DNA of 64,000 nt from Endozoicomonas sp. ISHI1. Its GTDB lineage: Bacteria; Pseudomonadota; Gammaproteobacteria; Pseudomonadales; Endozoicomonadaceae. The stretch spans positions 1-64,000 of the forward strand of contig NZ_JAGRPU010000014.1 of the NCBI RefSeq assembly GCF_024606225.1, given 5' to 3'. The notes below the pieces were generated by a model. That model searched no databases. It was not told where the DNA came from and worked only from the letters and a program-made list of their open reading frames with translations. Shown here in pieces: positions 53,716 to 63,139 of this stretch. Position 1 is the first letter of the stretch. Each line of letters starts with the position of its first letter. Position numbers and translations under genes: made by a program.

Positions 53716-53766
53716 TTAGATGTTCCTTTCAGTCGACTATTTTTGGCTTTGTTTTAAACGGACTGA

Positions 53767-53798
53767 GGGTTGCCGTAGGATTTCTGGCAACCCTTTTT
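53767..53798 (+). terminator. Intrinsic terminator after the choice-of-anchor I gene
   Basis: Stem GGGTTGCC (53767-53774) with GGCAACCC (53786-53793), 11-base loop, then TTTTT. Confidence 0.85.
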
Positions 53799-53814
53799 CA
53801 AACGGAAGGTCTGT

Positions 53815-54171
53815 TTAAATGACAGAAATTTTTTCGACCTCAATTTCGGTGGTTTCAAAAGCACCGCTTTCGACTTCACCCAGAATGTTAACTTTGGTCT
53901 TTTCATTAATCTGCACGTCAGGCATGTCTCTGGACTCAATCTCTACCTGAATGCTGTCTTTACCATCTGAAAAGGTGTAGGTCTCATCGTCGATTTTATT
54001 GGTCAGGTAACCGGTCAGTTCTACCCGGGAGTCATCAACCGGGTTTTCGATGATGGTGGCAATATCATTGATGGTGGGTGTGCTATTGGGGCCGGTGTAT
54101 TCAGCCATTGCGTTGCCAGTGGTCAGAGCAATCGTTGAAGCAGCAAGGAAAGCAGACAGTGTTGGATTCAT
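53815..54171 (-). CDS. YgiW/YdeI-type BOF (OB-fold) periplasmic protein
   Basis: A 118-residue protein. The signal peptide ends at NAMA. The mature domain has the bacterial OB-fold (PF04076) pattern: VELTGYLTNKIDDETYTFSDGKDSIQVEI and EKTKVNILGEVESG. YgiW-like proteins are linked to stress tolerance. It converges on the previous gene, with the terminator between them. Confidence 0.82.
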   Translation of the reverse strand: MNPTLSAFLAASTIALTTGNAMAEYTGPNSTPTINDIATIIENPVDDSRVELTGYLTNKIDDETYTFSDGKDSIQVEIESRDMPDVQINEKTKVNILGEVESGAFETTEIEVEKISVI

Positions 54172-54299
54172 GGTTTGAGTCTCCGGTTTTCTATCGATAT
54201 AGGTATCTGTTTAAAAGATGGGCGTAGCATAATCGAAGGCAGGTAACCGGAAGATGAGTGAATCATTAAACTTTTTTCATAAAAGAAAAAACGGCGGTT

Positions 54300-54671
54300 T
54301 CAGGGACCGAGTTTCCAAGTCGTAACCGGAAGTTGATAGTGCTCCAAAACCTGCTGTAAGCGATCCCAGTATTCATGGTCGGATGGTTTTCTCAGAATCA
54401 ACACAATTCCCGCCTGTTTTCTGGTCAGCATTCCATAGGCCAGGGACTGGCCGATGGCTTCAGGCCATTTGTTGGCAAAATCCATTTCAATGGCATGACT
54501 TTCAGTCATGCAATCAACACGTCTCCCATCATCCAGCCTGACTTCAACTTCGCCACCTTTACCTTCGCACCAGACCTTCTGATACCAGAGCTCGGGTTCC
54601 GATGCCCAGGAATGATTGCTAAGCAGATGAGATGAAAGAATCGCAAGAAGACGAAGCAGGGTCGATAACAT
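54300..54671 (-). CDS. Secreted protein with PD-(D/E)XK-like motif
   Basis: From the ATG at 54671, 123 residues with a signal peptide (LSTLLRLLAILSSHLLSNHSWA). The core VEVRLDDGRRVDCMTESHAIEMDFANKWPEA resembles a restriction-endonuclease-like fold, with Asp, then Glu-x-Asp and Lys at the positions of a D-ExK site, and ends in a hydrophobic strand (AGIVLIL). Longer in-frame starts to 54731 exist but lack a signal peptide. A periplasmic nuclease-like protein is possible; the catalysis is not shown. Confidence 0.6.
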   Translation of the reverse strand: MLSTLLRLLAILSSHLLSNHSWASEPELWYQKVWCEGKGGEVEVRLDDGRRVDCMTESHAIEMDFANKWPEAIGQSLAYGMLTRKQAGIVLILRKPSDHEYWDRLQQVLEHYQLPVTTWKLGP

Positions 54672-54918
54672 GTGCTCAATCCTTTGAGTCAATGTTTCAA
54701 CGCTACCTGTGACAACAGCTCGCTGCAACACTTATTTGATCCCTGGGCTATGCATAGCTTCTGCGTATGTCCGCTCGCAATAGGCTGGCTGTAGCCTTTT
54801 AGGTTGAAGCCTCGACAAGGCTGGAAGTGTCAGAAGTCTAAGTATTCATAGGGAACTAAAACCAAATATAAATATCTAAGGTTGTAAGTAACGGAAAATA
54901 TAATAGGAGACCTTTAAT

Positions 54919-55491
54919 ATGAACAGTCTTAACGGTGTTAAAAGCGCAATATGTCAAGATACAAATCGTTGTGAAAGCATCACTCTAAATTGTGGACATG
55001 CTTTTGGTCGACCATGCATGCAGGGAGGGCTGGAAGAACATAACCAAATAAACTGCCATCTCTGTCGAGAACAATTATCTGATGATGATATAGAGGTAGA
55101 AAAAATTCCAATGCAGGAACGCGTGGTAACTATTTCGAAAAACACTATTAAATTTATTTCTCAGACTGCTTACACGTTTGCTCACTCAATTCCCTCGTTT
55201 CTTATTGGGGCTGCTGGCGGGGCTACCGCAGTTGCAACTGCAGTCGTTGCAGATGAAGGCTATGCTGAGCCTCGCGCTGCTCTCTTGGGTGGTGGTGCTG
55301 TCGGCGTTTTCATTGCTACTCAGATGCGTGAATTGACTGTCAGTGCTTATACTGGTTTTGCTAGTGGTATTGCTGCTGGTATTGCTGCTGGTCTTGCTAC
55401 TTGTGCCTTTGTGGGAAGCTCCGCAGCTTTCAGTTTAGGTGCCGTGTCTGTTGTCGGAGTTGCTGCCAATTATCTTGTAAAAAATCATTAA
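54919..55491 (+). CDS. RING-like membrane protein, copy 1
   Basis: A 190-residue protein. Residues 9-49 resemble a RING finger: Cys12, Cys25-Gly-His27, Cys33 and Cys46-x2-Cys49. The first ligand is Ser9 and the fifth is Gly30, and an extra Cys18 is present, so metal binding may be altered. The C-terminal half (about 75-190) is Ala/Gly-rich and hydrophobic with several potential membrane helices. RING domains are mostly eukaryotic ubiquitin ligases, so this is a candidate host-directed protein. A strong AGGAG lies 9 bases before the start. Confidence 0.7.
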   Translation: MNSLNGVKSAICQDTNRCESITLNCGHAFGRPCMQGGLEEHNQINCHLCREQLSDDDIEVEKIPMQERVVTISKNTIKFISQTAYTFAHSIPSFLIGAAGGATAVATAVVADEGYAEPRAALLGGGAVGVFIATQMRELTVSAYTGFASGIAAGIAAGLATCAFVGSSAAFSLGAVSVVGVAANYLVKNH

Positions 55492-55706
55492 AATGATTTG
55501 CTGAGCTATTTTGAGGCATATTCTACTAGCTGATTCCTCAATCACTGTCGTGGTTGATGCTGCGTATGATGCGGTATTTTACATGCTCGCCCGAAAGCGT
55601 ACTGGTGGTAGAGTGAGTTAAAAGTCTAAGTATTCATAGGGAACTAAAACCAAATATAAATATCTAAGGTTGTAAGTAACGGAAAATATAATAGGAGACC
55701 TTTAAT

Positions 55707-56267
55707 ATGAACAGTCTTAACGGTGTTAAAAGCGCAATATGTCAAGATACAAATCGTTGTGAAAGCATCACTCTAAATTGTGGACATGCTTTTGGTCGAC
55801 CATGCATGCAGGGAGGGCTGGAAGAACATAATCAAATAAACTGCCATCTCTGTCGAGAACAATTATCTGATGAGGATATAGAGGTAGAAAAAATTCCATT
55901 GCAGGAACGCGTGGTAACTATTTCGAAAAACACTATTAAATTTATTTCTCAGACTGCTTACACGTTTGCTCACTCAATTCCCTCGTTTCTTATTGGGGCT
56001 GCTGGCGGGGCTGCCGCAGTTGCAACTGCAGTCGTTGCAGATGAAGGCTATGCTGAGCCTCGCGCTGCTCTCTTGGGTGGTGGTGCTGTCGGCGTTTTCA
56101 TGGCTACTCAGATGCGTGAAATGAGTGTCAGTGTTGCTACAGGTATTGCTACTGGTGCTGCTACTGGTCTTGCTATTTGTGCCTTTATCGGAAGCACCGG
56201 AGCTCTCTGTTTAGGCGCCGTGTCTGTTGTCGGAGTTGCTGCCAATTATCTTGTAAAAAATCATTAA
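55707..56267 (+). CDS. RING-like membrane protein, copy 2
   Basis: A 186-residue near-duplicate of copy 1. The RING-like part is identical in its Cys/His pattern (Ser9 and Gly30 at ligand positions 1 and 5). Differences are concentrated after about residue 130, where the Ala/Gly-rich helices diverge and four residues are lost. The promoter region is also duplicated, so each gene may be expressed on its own. Confidence 0.7.
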   Translation: MNSLNGVKSAICQDTNRCESITLNCGHAFGRPCMQGGLEEHNQINCHLCREQLSDEDIEVEKIPLQERVVTISKNTIKFISQTAYTFAHSIPSFLIGAAGGAAAVATAVVADEGYAEPRAALLGGGAVGVFMATQMREMSVSVATGIATGAATGLAICAFIGSTGALCLGAVSVVGVAANYLVKNH

Positions 56268-56482
56268 AATGATTTGCTGAGCTATTTTGAGGCATATTCT
56301 ACTAGCTGATTCCTCAATCACTGTCGTGGTTGATGCTGCGTATGATGCGGTATTTTACATGCTCGCCCGAAAGCGTACTGGTGGTAGAGTGAGTTAAAAG
56401 TCTAAGTATTCATAGGGAACTAAAACCAAATATAAATATCTAAGGTTGTAAGTAACGGAAAATATAATAGGAGACCTTCGAT

Positions 56483-57061
56483 ATGGACAGTCTTAACGGT
56501 GTTAATGGTGTTGAATGCACACTATGTCAAGATTCAGGTAGATGTGAAAGCATCACTCTACATTGTGGACATGCTTATGGTAGATCATGCATGCGGGTAA
56601 GTTTGGAAAAATATAACCAAACAAACTGCCATCTCTGTCGAAAGCAACTGAATGATGATGATATAAAAGAGATAAAAAAAATTCCATTGCAGGAACGCGT
56701 GGTAACTATTTCGAAAAAAACTATTAAGTTTATCTGTCAGGTTGTTTGTACTTATGCTCCCTCGTTTGCTCCTTCGACTTTTGCAGGGTTTGCTGCCGGA
56801 GCTACCGGAGTTGCTGGTGCCGGAGTTGCTGGTGCCGGGTTAGCTGCTGGGTCCCTCGTTAGAGTGCTGTCTTTATCTGTTGTAACGGTTGTCTGGGGTG
56901 CCCACTTTTGTAAAAAGACGGACGGTTTCGCTAGCGGTGTTGCCAGCGGTGCTGCTATCGGTTTTGCTTTGGGAAATTTCGAAGCTGTTTCTATGGCTGC
57001 CGTGTCTATTGTCGGGACTACTGCCAACGCTGCTGGTAATTATCTCGTAAGAAACGATTAA
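56483..57061 (+). CDS. RING-like membrane protein, copy 3 (diverged)
   Basis: A 192-residue paralogue. The RING-like region is more complete than in copies 1 and 2: Cys12-x2-Cys15, Cys28-Gly-His30, Cys36, Cys49-x2-Cys52, with only the fifth ligand replaced (Gly33). The C-terminal half is again Ala/Gly-rich and hydrophobic but differs in sequence. It is probably the older copy or one under different selection. Confidence 0.7.
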   Translation: MDSLNGVNGVECTLCQDSGRCESITLHCGHAYGRSCMRVSLEKYNQTNCHLCRKQLNDDDIKEIKKIPLQERVVTISKKTIKFICQVVCTYAPSFAPSTFAGFAAGATGVAGAGVAGAGLAAGSLVRVLSLSVVTVVWGAHFCKKTDGFASGVASGAAIGFALGNFEAVSMAAVSIVGTTANAAGNYLVRND

Positions 57062-57202
57062 AGAATGTTTTGCCGAGCTATTTTCGGGCATACACCCCTG
57101 ACTATCCCCTCGAAATAAAACATCAAGGGAAGAGCCATTGCCTGTTTTCAACAATGGCTTGGAAACAATAGCTTGGAAACAATGGCGCGGAGGAAAATAG
57201 GG

Positions 57203-58213
57203 TTAAAAGATGACACCCTTGATGTCGTCGTCTTTGCGATCCAGGTAGTGGATAGATTTTATACGACGGATCGTACGGGATTTTCCACGAATCACCAGTG
57301 TTTCTGTTTCCGCAATGTTGCCTTTGCGGGCAATACCTTCCAACAGATCACCCTTGGTAATGCCGGTGGCTGAAAACACCACGTTGTCAGAGCTGGCCAT
57401 ATCATCCAGACGCAACAGGTTGCCGGGCTCAATGCCCATCTCTTTACAACGGCTGCGCTCAATGTCACCGGCAGCCTTATTCTCAGGTGTATCGCCCTTG
57501 GCTTGATCACGAGTCATCAGGCGACCCTGCATGTCGCCACCCAATGCACGAATCACGGCTGCCGATACAACACCTTCTGGTGCACCGCCGATGCAGTACA
57601 TCATGTCGACTTCACTGTCAGGCATACAGGTCAGGATAGAAGCGGCTACGTCACCGTCGGGAATGGCAAAAACTTTTACACCCATTTTTTGCATCATCGC
57701 AATAGCACTGTCGTGACGAGGCTTGGACAGAGTGATCACGGTCAGGTTTTCTATGGGTTTGTGCAGCGCTTTGGCGACATTGTGGATGTTCTCTTTAAGA
57801 CCCAGCTTCAGGTCGATGGCGTTTTTTGCACCGGGGCCTGCAACCAGTTTTTCCATGTACATGTCGGGTGCTTTCAGGAAAGAGCCTTTCTCGCCGGCGG
57901 CCAGAACAGCCACGGCATTGTTCTGTCCCATTGCGGTCATGCGGGTACCTTCAATAGGATCAACGGCAATATCAATGCTCTCGCCCTGACCTCTGCCAAC
58001 TTTTTCGCCGATATAAAGCATGGGGGCTTCGTCGATTTCGCCTTCACCAATGACAATCTCGCCATCTATCTCAACCTTGTTGAGCATGGCTCTCATAGCC
58101 TCAACCGCTGCGCCGTCCGCCGCATTCTTATCGCCTCTGCCAAGCCATTTATAGCCAGCCAGTGCTGCCGCTTCGGTCACACGTGAGAATTCAATCGCCA
58201 GTTCGCGTTTCAT
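57203..58213 (-). CDS. glpX: Fructose-1,6-bisphosphatase, class II
   Basis: A 336-residue GlpX-type enzyme. GEGEIDEAPMLYIGEKVGRG and DIAVDPIEGTRMTAMGQNNA form the lithium-sensitive phosphatase site, and GGAPEGVVSAAVIRALGG is the other family signature. It hydrolyses fructose 1,6-bisphosphate in gluconeogenesis with a divalent metal. It points away from the str operon; the 309-bp gap carries the rpsL promoter. Confidence 0.95.
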   Translation of the reverse strand: MKRELAIEFSRVTEAAALAGYKWLGRGDKNAADGAAVEAMRAMLNKVEIDGEIVIGEGEIDEAPMLYIGEKVGRGQGESIDIAVDPIEGTRMTAMGQNNAVAVLAAGEKGSFLKAPDMYMEKLVAGPGAKNAIDLKLGLKENIHNVAKALHKPIENLTVITLSKPRHDSAIAMMQKMGVKVFAIPDGDVAASILTCMPDSEVDMMYCIGGAPEGVVSAAVIRALGGDMQGRLMTRDQAKGDTPENKAAGDIERSRCKEMGIEPGNLLRLDDMASSDNVVFSATGITKGDLLEGIARKGNIAETETLVIRGKSRTIRRIKSIHYLDRKDDDIKGVIF

Positions 58214-58343
58214 GTTAATCCTGAAAGTGATCTAGGGTATGGGCGGGACTTTAGCACAACTCGGTGACCCAGAGTGAACCGCAACAGGCAAGATTTTACC
58301 CCCGCGAGTTTTCTCTTTTATTCGAATTGTGTTATCCACAGGC

Positions 58344-58372
58344 TTGACGCCATTTCCTGCATTCCGTAAAAT
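58344..58372 (+). promoter_or_regulatory. Sigma-70 promoter of the str operon
   Basis: TTGACG (58344-58349) and TAAAAT (58367-58372) with a 17-bp spacer, followed by a TTCGCCGC discriminator. The rpsL start is 151 bp downstream. No other clear promoter is seen in 58214-58522. Confidence 0.82.
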
Positions 58373-58522
58373 TTCGCCGCTTTATATTGCCCCTAGCTGT
58401 ATTTTCAGGGGTTGGTAGATGCCGGTTTTTACGCCGGCTTTTGCCGTTGAAGCAAAGAATCTTCTGCGCACTCCTCTGACGCAGCAGATTCTTACTCACT
58501 TAGAAACGACTGGAGTTCGCCA

Positions 58523-58897
58523 ATGGCAACAATTAACCAGCTGGTTCGCAAGCCTCGTAAGCGTAAGGTCAAAAAGACCGACGTTCCTGCGCTGCAGGCC
58601 TGCCCACAGCGTCGCGGTGTATGCACCCGTGTTTACACTACTACTCCCAAGAAGCCAAACTCTGCGCTGCGTAAAGTTTGTCGTGTGCGTCTGACCAACG
58701 GCTTCGAAGTGACTTCCTACATCGGTGGTGAAGGTCATAACCTGCAAGAGCACAGTGTTGTTCTGATCCGTGGCGGTCGGGTAAAAGACTTGCCAGGTGT
58801 TCGTTACCACACCGTTCGCGGTAGCCTGGATACCCAGGGTGTTAACGACCGTAAGCAGGGCCGTTCCAAGTACGGTACCAAAAAGCCTAAGTCTTGA
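58523..58897 (+). CDS. rpsL: 30S ribosomal protein S12
   Basis: A 124-residue protein. [12 protein letters not shown] (Lys at the streptomycin position 43 region) and [11 protein letters not shown] (Lys88 region) are wild-type-like, which predicts streptomycin sensitivity at this locus. It heads the str operon. Confidence 0.97.
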   Translation: MATINQLVRKPRKRKVKKTDVPALQACPQRRGVCTRVYTTTPKKPNSALRKVCRVRLTNGFEVTSYIGGEGHNLQEHSVVLIRGGRVKDLPGVRYHTVRGSLDTQGVNDRKQGRSKYGTKKPKS

Positions 58898-58969
58898 ACT
58901 AGTAGCTTGAAACTAGTGTCTAGAGACTAGACTTGAGAACGCTCATTAGAGCAAGCATTTAAACAGTAG

Positions 58970-59503
<534 letters not shown>

Positions 59504-59521
59504 GTATCAGAGGATTGAGTC

Positions 59522-61624
59522 GTGGCCCGTAAAACCCCTATTGACCGCTATCGCAATATTGGTATTTGTGCCCATGTTGACGCGGGTAAGACAACGACCA
59601 CTGAGCGTGTCCTGTTCTACACTGGTCTGAGCCACAAAATTGGTGAGGTGCACGATGGTGCGGCTACCATGGACTGGATGGAGCAGGAGCAGGAGCGTGG
59701 TATTACCATCACTTCTGCGGCTACCACCTGCTTCTGGCGTGGTATGGATGCTCAGTTTGATGAGCATCGTGTCAACATCATCGACACCCCCGGACACGTT
59801 GACTTCACCATCGAAGTTGAGCGTTCCCTGCGGGTACTGGATGGCGCTGTTGTTGTTCTGTGTGGTTCCTCCGGTGTTCAGCCTCAGACTGAAACTGTAT
59901 GGCGCCAGGCTGACAAGTACGAAGTACCGCGCATGGTCTTCGTCAACAAGATGGACCGTACCGGTGCTAACTACCAGATGGTAGTCGACCAGCTGCGTGA
60001 TCGTCTGAACGCTAATGCCGTTCCCATGCAGATGACCATTGGTTCTGAAGACGAGTTCAAGGGTGTTGTCGATCTGGTTAAGATGAAGGCGATCATCTGG
60101 AACGAAGCGGACCAGGGCATGACCTTCGCCTACGAAGACATTCCTGCTGAGATGGCCGATGTGTGTGCCGAAATGCACGAGTACATGGTCGAAGCCGCTG
60201 CCGAGGCTACTGAAGAGCTGATGGAGAAGTACCTGGAAGAAGGTGAACTCTCTGAGGAAGAAATCAAGGCCGGTATCCGTGCTCGCACCCTGGCTAACGA
60301 AATTATTCCGGTATTCGGCGGTTCCGCATTCAAGAACAAGGGTGTACAGGCCGTTCTGGATGCCGTCATCGAATACATGCCTTCTCCGAAAGAAGTTAAG
60401 GCCATTGAAGGTATCCTGGACGACGGTAAAGACACGGTTGAAACCCGTGAAGCTGACGACAATGCTCCGTTTTCTGCGTTGGCGTTCAAAATTGCTACCG
60501 ACCCATTCGTGGGCACCCTGACCTTCATTCGTAGCTACTCCGGTACCCTGAATTCCGGCGACACCGTTTACAACCCTGTCAAGGGCAAGCGTGAGCGTGT
60601 GGGTCGTATGGTTCAGATGCACTCTAATAACCGTGAAGAACTCAAAGAGTGTCTGGCGGGTGATATCGTTGCTCTGATCGGCATGAAGGACGTAACCACG
60701 GGTGACACTCTGTGCGCCATGGACAGCGTTATTACTCTGGAGCGCATGGAGTTCCCGGAACCGGTAATCTCTGTTGCGGTTGAGCCTAAGACCAAGGCCG
60801 ACCAGGAGAAGATGGGTATCGCTCTGGGTAAACTGGCTCAGGAAGATCCTTCTTTCCGTGTTCACACCGACGAAGAGAGTGGTCAGACCATCATCTCCGG
60901 TATGGGTGAGCTGCATCTGGACATCATCGTTGACCGTATGCGTCGCGAGTTCAAGGTTGAAGCTAACATTGGTAAGCCTCAGGTTGCTTATCGTGAGAAG
61001 CTGAAAGCCACCGTTGACGCTAACCACAAATTTGCCAAGCAGTCTGGTGGTCGTGGTCAGTACGGTCACGTTGTGATCGAGTTCTCTCCGGCTGAAGAAG
61101 GTGAAGAAGGTCTTCAGTTCGTCAACGAGATTGTTGGTGGTGTTATTCCCAAGGAATACATCCCGGCTGTTCAGAAGGGTCTGGAAGAGCAGATGCAGAA
61201 CGGTGTTATCGCCGGCTACCCTCTGCTGGGTCTGAAAGCTCGTCTGTATGATGGTTCTTACCACGATGTTGACTCCAACGAAATGGCGTTTAAAATCGCT
61301 GCTTCTCAATGTCTGAAGAAATACGCGCCACAGGCTAACCCTGTTCTGATGGAGCCCATGATGAAAGTTGAGGTGGTGACACCTGAAGACTACATGGGTG
61401 ACGTTATGGGTGACCTGAACCGTCGTCGCGGTATTGTTCAGGGTATGGAAGACACACCTTCCGGTAAGGTCATTAACGCTCAGGTGCCACTGGGTGAAAT
61501 GTTCGGCTACGCCACAGATCTGCGTTCAGCAACTCAGGGGCGTGCTACATACTCGATGGAATTCAGCGAGTATGCCGAAGCTCCCGCCAGCATTGCTGAA
61601 GCGGTCATTAAAAATCAGGGTTAA
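59522..61624 (+). CDS. fusA: Elongation factor G
   Basis: A 700-residue GTPase: G1 [14 protein letters not shown]3 DTPGHVDF, G4 NKMDRTGA, and domains II-V to the end. It drives translocation on the ribosome. It starts 18 bp after rpsG; GTG is the start codon. Confidence 0.98.
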   Translation: MARKTPIDRYRNIGICAHVDAGKTTTTERVLFYTGLSHKIGEVHDGAATMDWMEQEQERGITITSAATTCFWRGMDAQFDEHRVNIIDTPGHVDFTIEVERSLRVLDGAVVVLCGSSGVQPQTETVWRQADKYEVPRMVFVNKMDRTGANYQMVVDQLRDRLNANAVPMQMTIGSEDEFKGVVDLVKMKAIIWNEADQGMTFAYEDIPAEMADVCAEMHEYMVEAAAEATEELMEKYLEEGELSEEEIKAGIRARTLANEIIPVFGGSAFKNKGVQAVLDAVIEYMPSPKEVKAIEGILDDGKDTVETREADDNAPFSALAFKIATDPFVGTLTFIRSYSGTLNSGDTVYNPVKGKRERVGRMVQMHSNNREELKECLAGDIVALIGMKDVTTGDTLCAMDSVITLERMEFPEPVISVAVEPKTKADQEKMGIALGKLAQEDPSFRVHTDEESGQTIISGMGELHLDIIVDRMRREFKVEANIGKPQVAYREKLKATVDANHKFAKQSGGRGQYGHVVIEFSPAEEGEEGLQFVNEIVGGVIPKEYIPAVQKGLEEQMQNGVIAGYPLLGLKARLYDGSYHDVDSNEMAFKIAASQCLKKYAPQANPVLMEPMMKVEVVTPEDYMGDVMGDLNRRRGIVQGMEDTPSGKVINAQVPLGEMFGYATDLRSATQGRATYSMEFSEYAEAPASIAEAVIKNQG

Positions 61625-61640
61625 TAGTGTATGTGCGGTG

Positions 61641-61668
61641 TTCTAACAGACATAAAGGGCTGTTAGAA
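61641..61668 (+). other. Hairpin between fusA and tuf
   Basis: A perfect 9-bp stem (TTCTAACAG, 61641-61649, with 61660-61668) and 10-base loop, without a T-run. It could be an mRNA processing or stabilising site that gives separate fusA and tuf messages. Confidence 0.6.
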
Positions 61669-61727
61669 TGCTGTACCGAGAATCACTACCCCCCGAACCA
61701 TTGATATCTATCTAAGGGTCAAGAGAA

Positions 61728-62921
61728 ATGGCTAAGGAAAAATTTGAACGTTCGAAGCCGCACGTAAATGTCGGCACCATCGGTCACGTTGACCACGGTA
61801 AAACTACTCTGACGGCTGCACTGACTCGCGTATGTGCAGAAGTATGGGGTGGCGAAGCTAAAGACTTCTCTCAGATCGATAACGCTCCTGAAGAGCGTGA
61901 GCGTGGTATTACCATCTCTACTGCTCACGTAGAGTACGACTCTCCTAGCCGTCACTACGCTCACGTAGACTGCCCAGGACACGCCGACTACGTTAAGAAC
62001 ATGATCACCGGTGCTGCCCAGATGGACGGCGCTATCCTGGTATGTTCCGCTGCTGACGGCCCCATGCCTCAGACTCGTGAGCACATCCTGCTGTCTCGTC
62101 AGGTTGGCGTACCTTACATCGTGGTATTCCTGAACAAAGCTGACATGGTAGACGACGAAGAGCTGCTGGAACTGGTTGAAATGGAAGTTCGTGAGCTGCT
62201 GGACACTTACGAGTTCCCAGGTGACGACACTCCAATCATCACTGGTTCTGCCCTGATGGCTCTGGAAGGTAAAGACGACAACGAAATGGGTACTTCCGCC
62301 GTTAAGAAGCTGGTTGAAACCCTGGACGAATACATCCCCGAGCCAGAGCGTGCTATCGATCAGCCGTTCCTGATGCCTATCGAGGACGTATTCTCTATCG
62401 CTGGTCGTGGTACTGTAGTCACTGGTCGTGTTGAGCGTGGTATCATCACTGTTGGTGAAGAAGTTGAAATCATTGGTATCAAAGAGACTACCAAGACGAC
62501 TGTTACCGGTGTTGAAATGTTCCGTAAGCTGCTGGACGAAGGTCGTGCAGGTGAGAACATTGGTGCGCTGCTGCGTGGTACCAAGCGTGAAGAAGTTGAG
62601 CGTGGTCAGTGTCTGATCAAGCCAGGAACTGTAACGCCTCACACCAAGTTCGAAGCAGAAGTTTACATTCTGTCCAAGGACGAAGGTGGTCGTCACACTC
62701 CATTCTTCAAGGGCTATCGTCCTCAGTTCTACTTCCGTACCACTGACGTGACCGGTGCTGTAGAACTGCCAGAAGGCGTTGAAATGGTGATGCCAGGTGA
62801 CAACATTAACTTCGTAGCTACCCTGATCGCTCCAGTAGCGATGGAAGACGGTCTGCGCTTCGCTATCCGTGAAGGTGGTCGTACTGTAGGTGCTGGTGTT
62901 GTTGCCAAGATCATCGAGTGA
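61728..62921 (+). CDS. tuf: Elongation factor Tu
   Basis: A 397-residue GTPase: [13 protein letters not shown] (G1), DCPGHADY (G3), [10 protein letters not shown] (G4), and the C-terminal domains through [11 protein letters not shown]. It delivers aminoacyl-tRNA to the ribosome. It is the last gene of this str operon; no second tuf is next to the tRNA cluster upstream of secE. Confidence 0.98.
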   Translation: MAKEKFERSKPHVNVGTIGHVDHGKTTLTAALTRVCAEVWGGEAKDFSQIDNAPEERERGITISTAHVEYDSPSRHYAHVDCPGHADYVKNMITGAAQMDGAILVCSAADGPMPQTREHILLSRQVGVPYIVVFLNKADMVDDEELLELVEMEVRELLDTYEFPGDDTPIITGSALMALEGKDDNEMGTSAVKKLVETLDEYIPEPERAIDQPFLMPIEDVFSIAGRGTVVTGRVERGIITVGEEVEIIGIKETTKTTVTGVEMFRKLLDEGRAGENIGALLRGTKREEVERGQCLIKPGTVTPHTKFEAEVYILSKDEGGRHTPFFKGYRPQFYFRTTDVTGAVELPEGVEMVMPGDNINFVATLIAPVAMEDGLRFAIREGGRTVGAGVVAKIIE

Positions 62922-62953
62922 TACTGAATCACTGGTAATCTAGACCACCCTAT

Positions 62954-62986
62954 AAAAACCCCGGATTTTTTCCGGGGTTTTTTTTG
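62954..62986 (+). terminator. Strong intrinsic terminator after tuf
   Basis: Stem of about 11 bp (around AAAACCCCGGA with TCCGGGGTTTT) followed by a run of eight or more T. It ends the str operon; no rpsJ/S10 operon follows in the window. Confidence 0.95.
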
Positions 62987-63139
62987 TCTGTAAGTATTTA
63001 AACGACATCATATTTCCAACTCCGGGAGTAATTGATAAGGCATAGATAAAAGGGTTTCATTTGATTGAAACATAGCCAGTGTACGGTGGTGCCAGAATAT
63101 GTAGTTTGGTTCAGGTCGCTTGTGATTGGAGATGACCCT

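Larger units (their letters stand above)
54834..57061 (+). repeat. Tandem triplication of a RING-like gene unit
   Basis: The units are 54834-55621 (788 bp), 55622-56397 (776 bp) and from 56398, each beginning AAGTCTAAGTATTCATAGGG and carrying the same upstream region through AATAGGAGACCTT before a start codon. Units 1 and 2 are nearly identical until the 3' part of the gene, and their downstream 126 bp are shared. Unit 3 keeps the 5' region but is diverged in the coding part. Confidence 0.92.

Noticed and set aside
54899..54904. TATAAT as a -10 promoter element
   Set aside because: It touches the ribosome-binding site and would start transcription almost at the start codon; no matching -35 is seen.
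59507..61309. 600-codon open frame antisense to fusA
   Set aside because: It lies fully opposite an essential, well-conserved gene; its composition (Val/Thr/Asn/Phe-rich) is that of a shadow frame caused by codon bias, with no start signal or domain.
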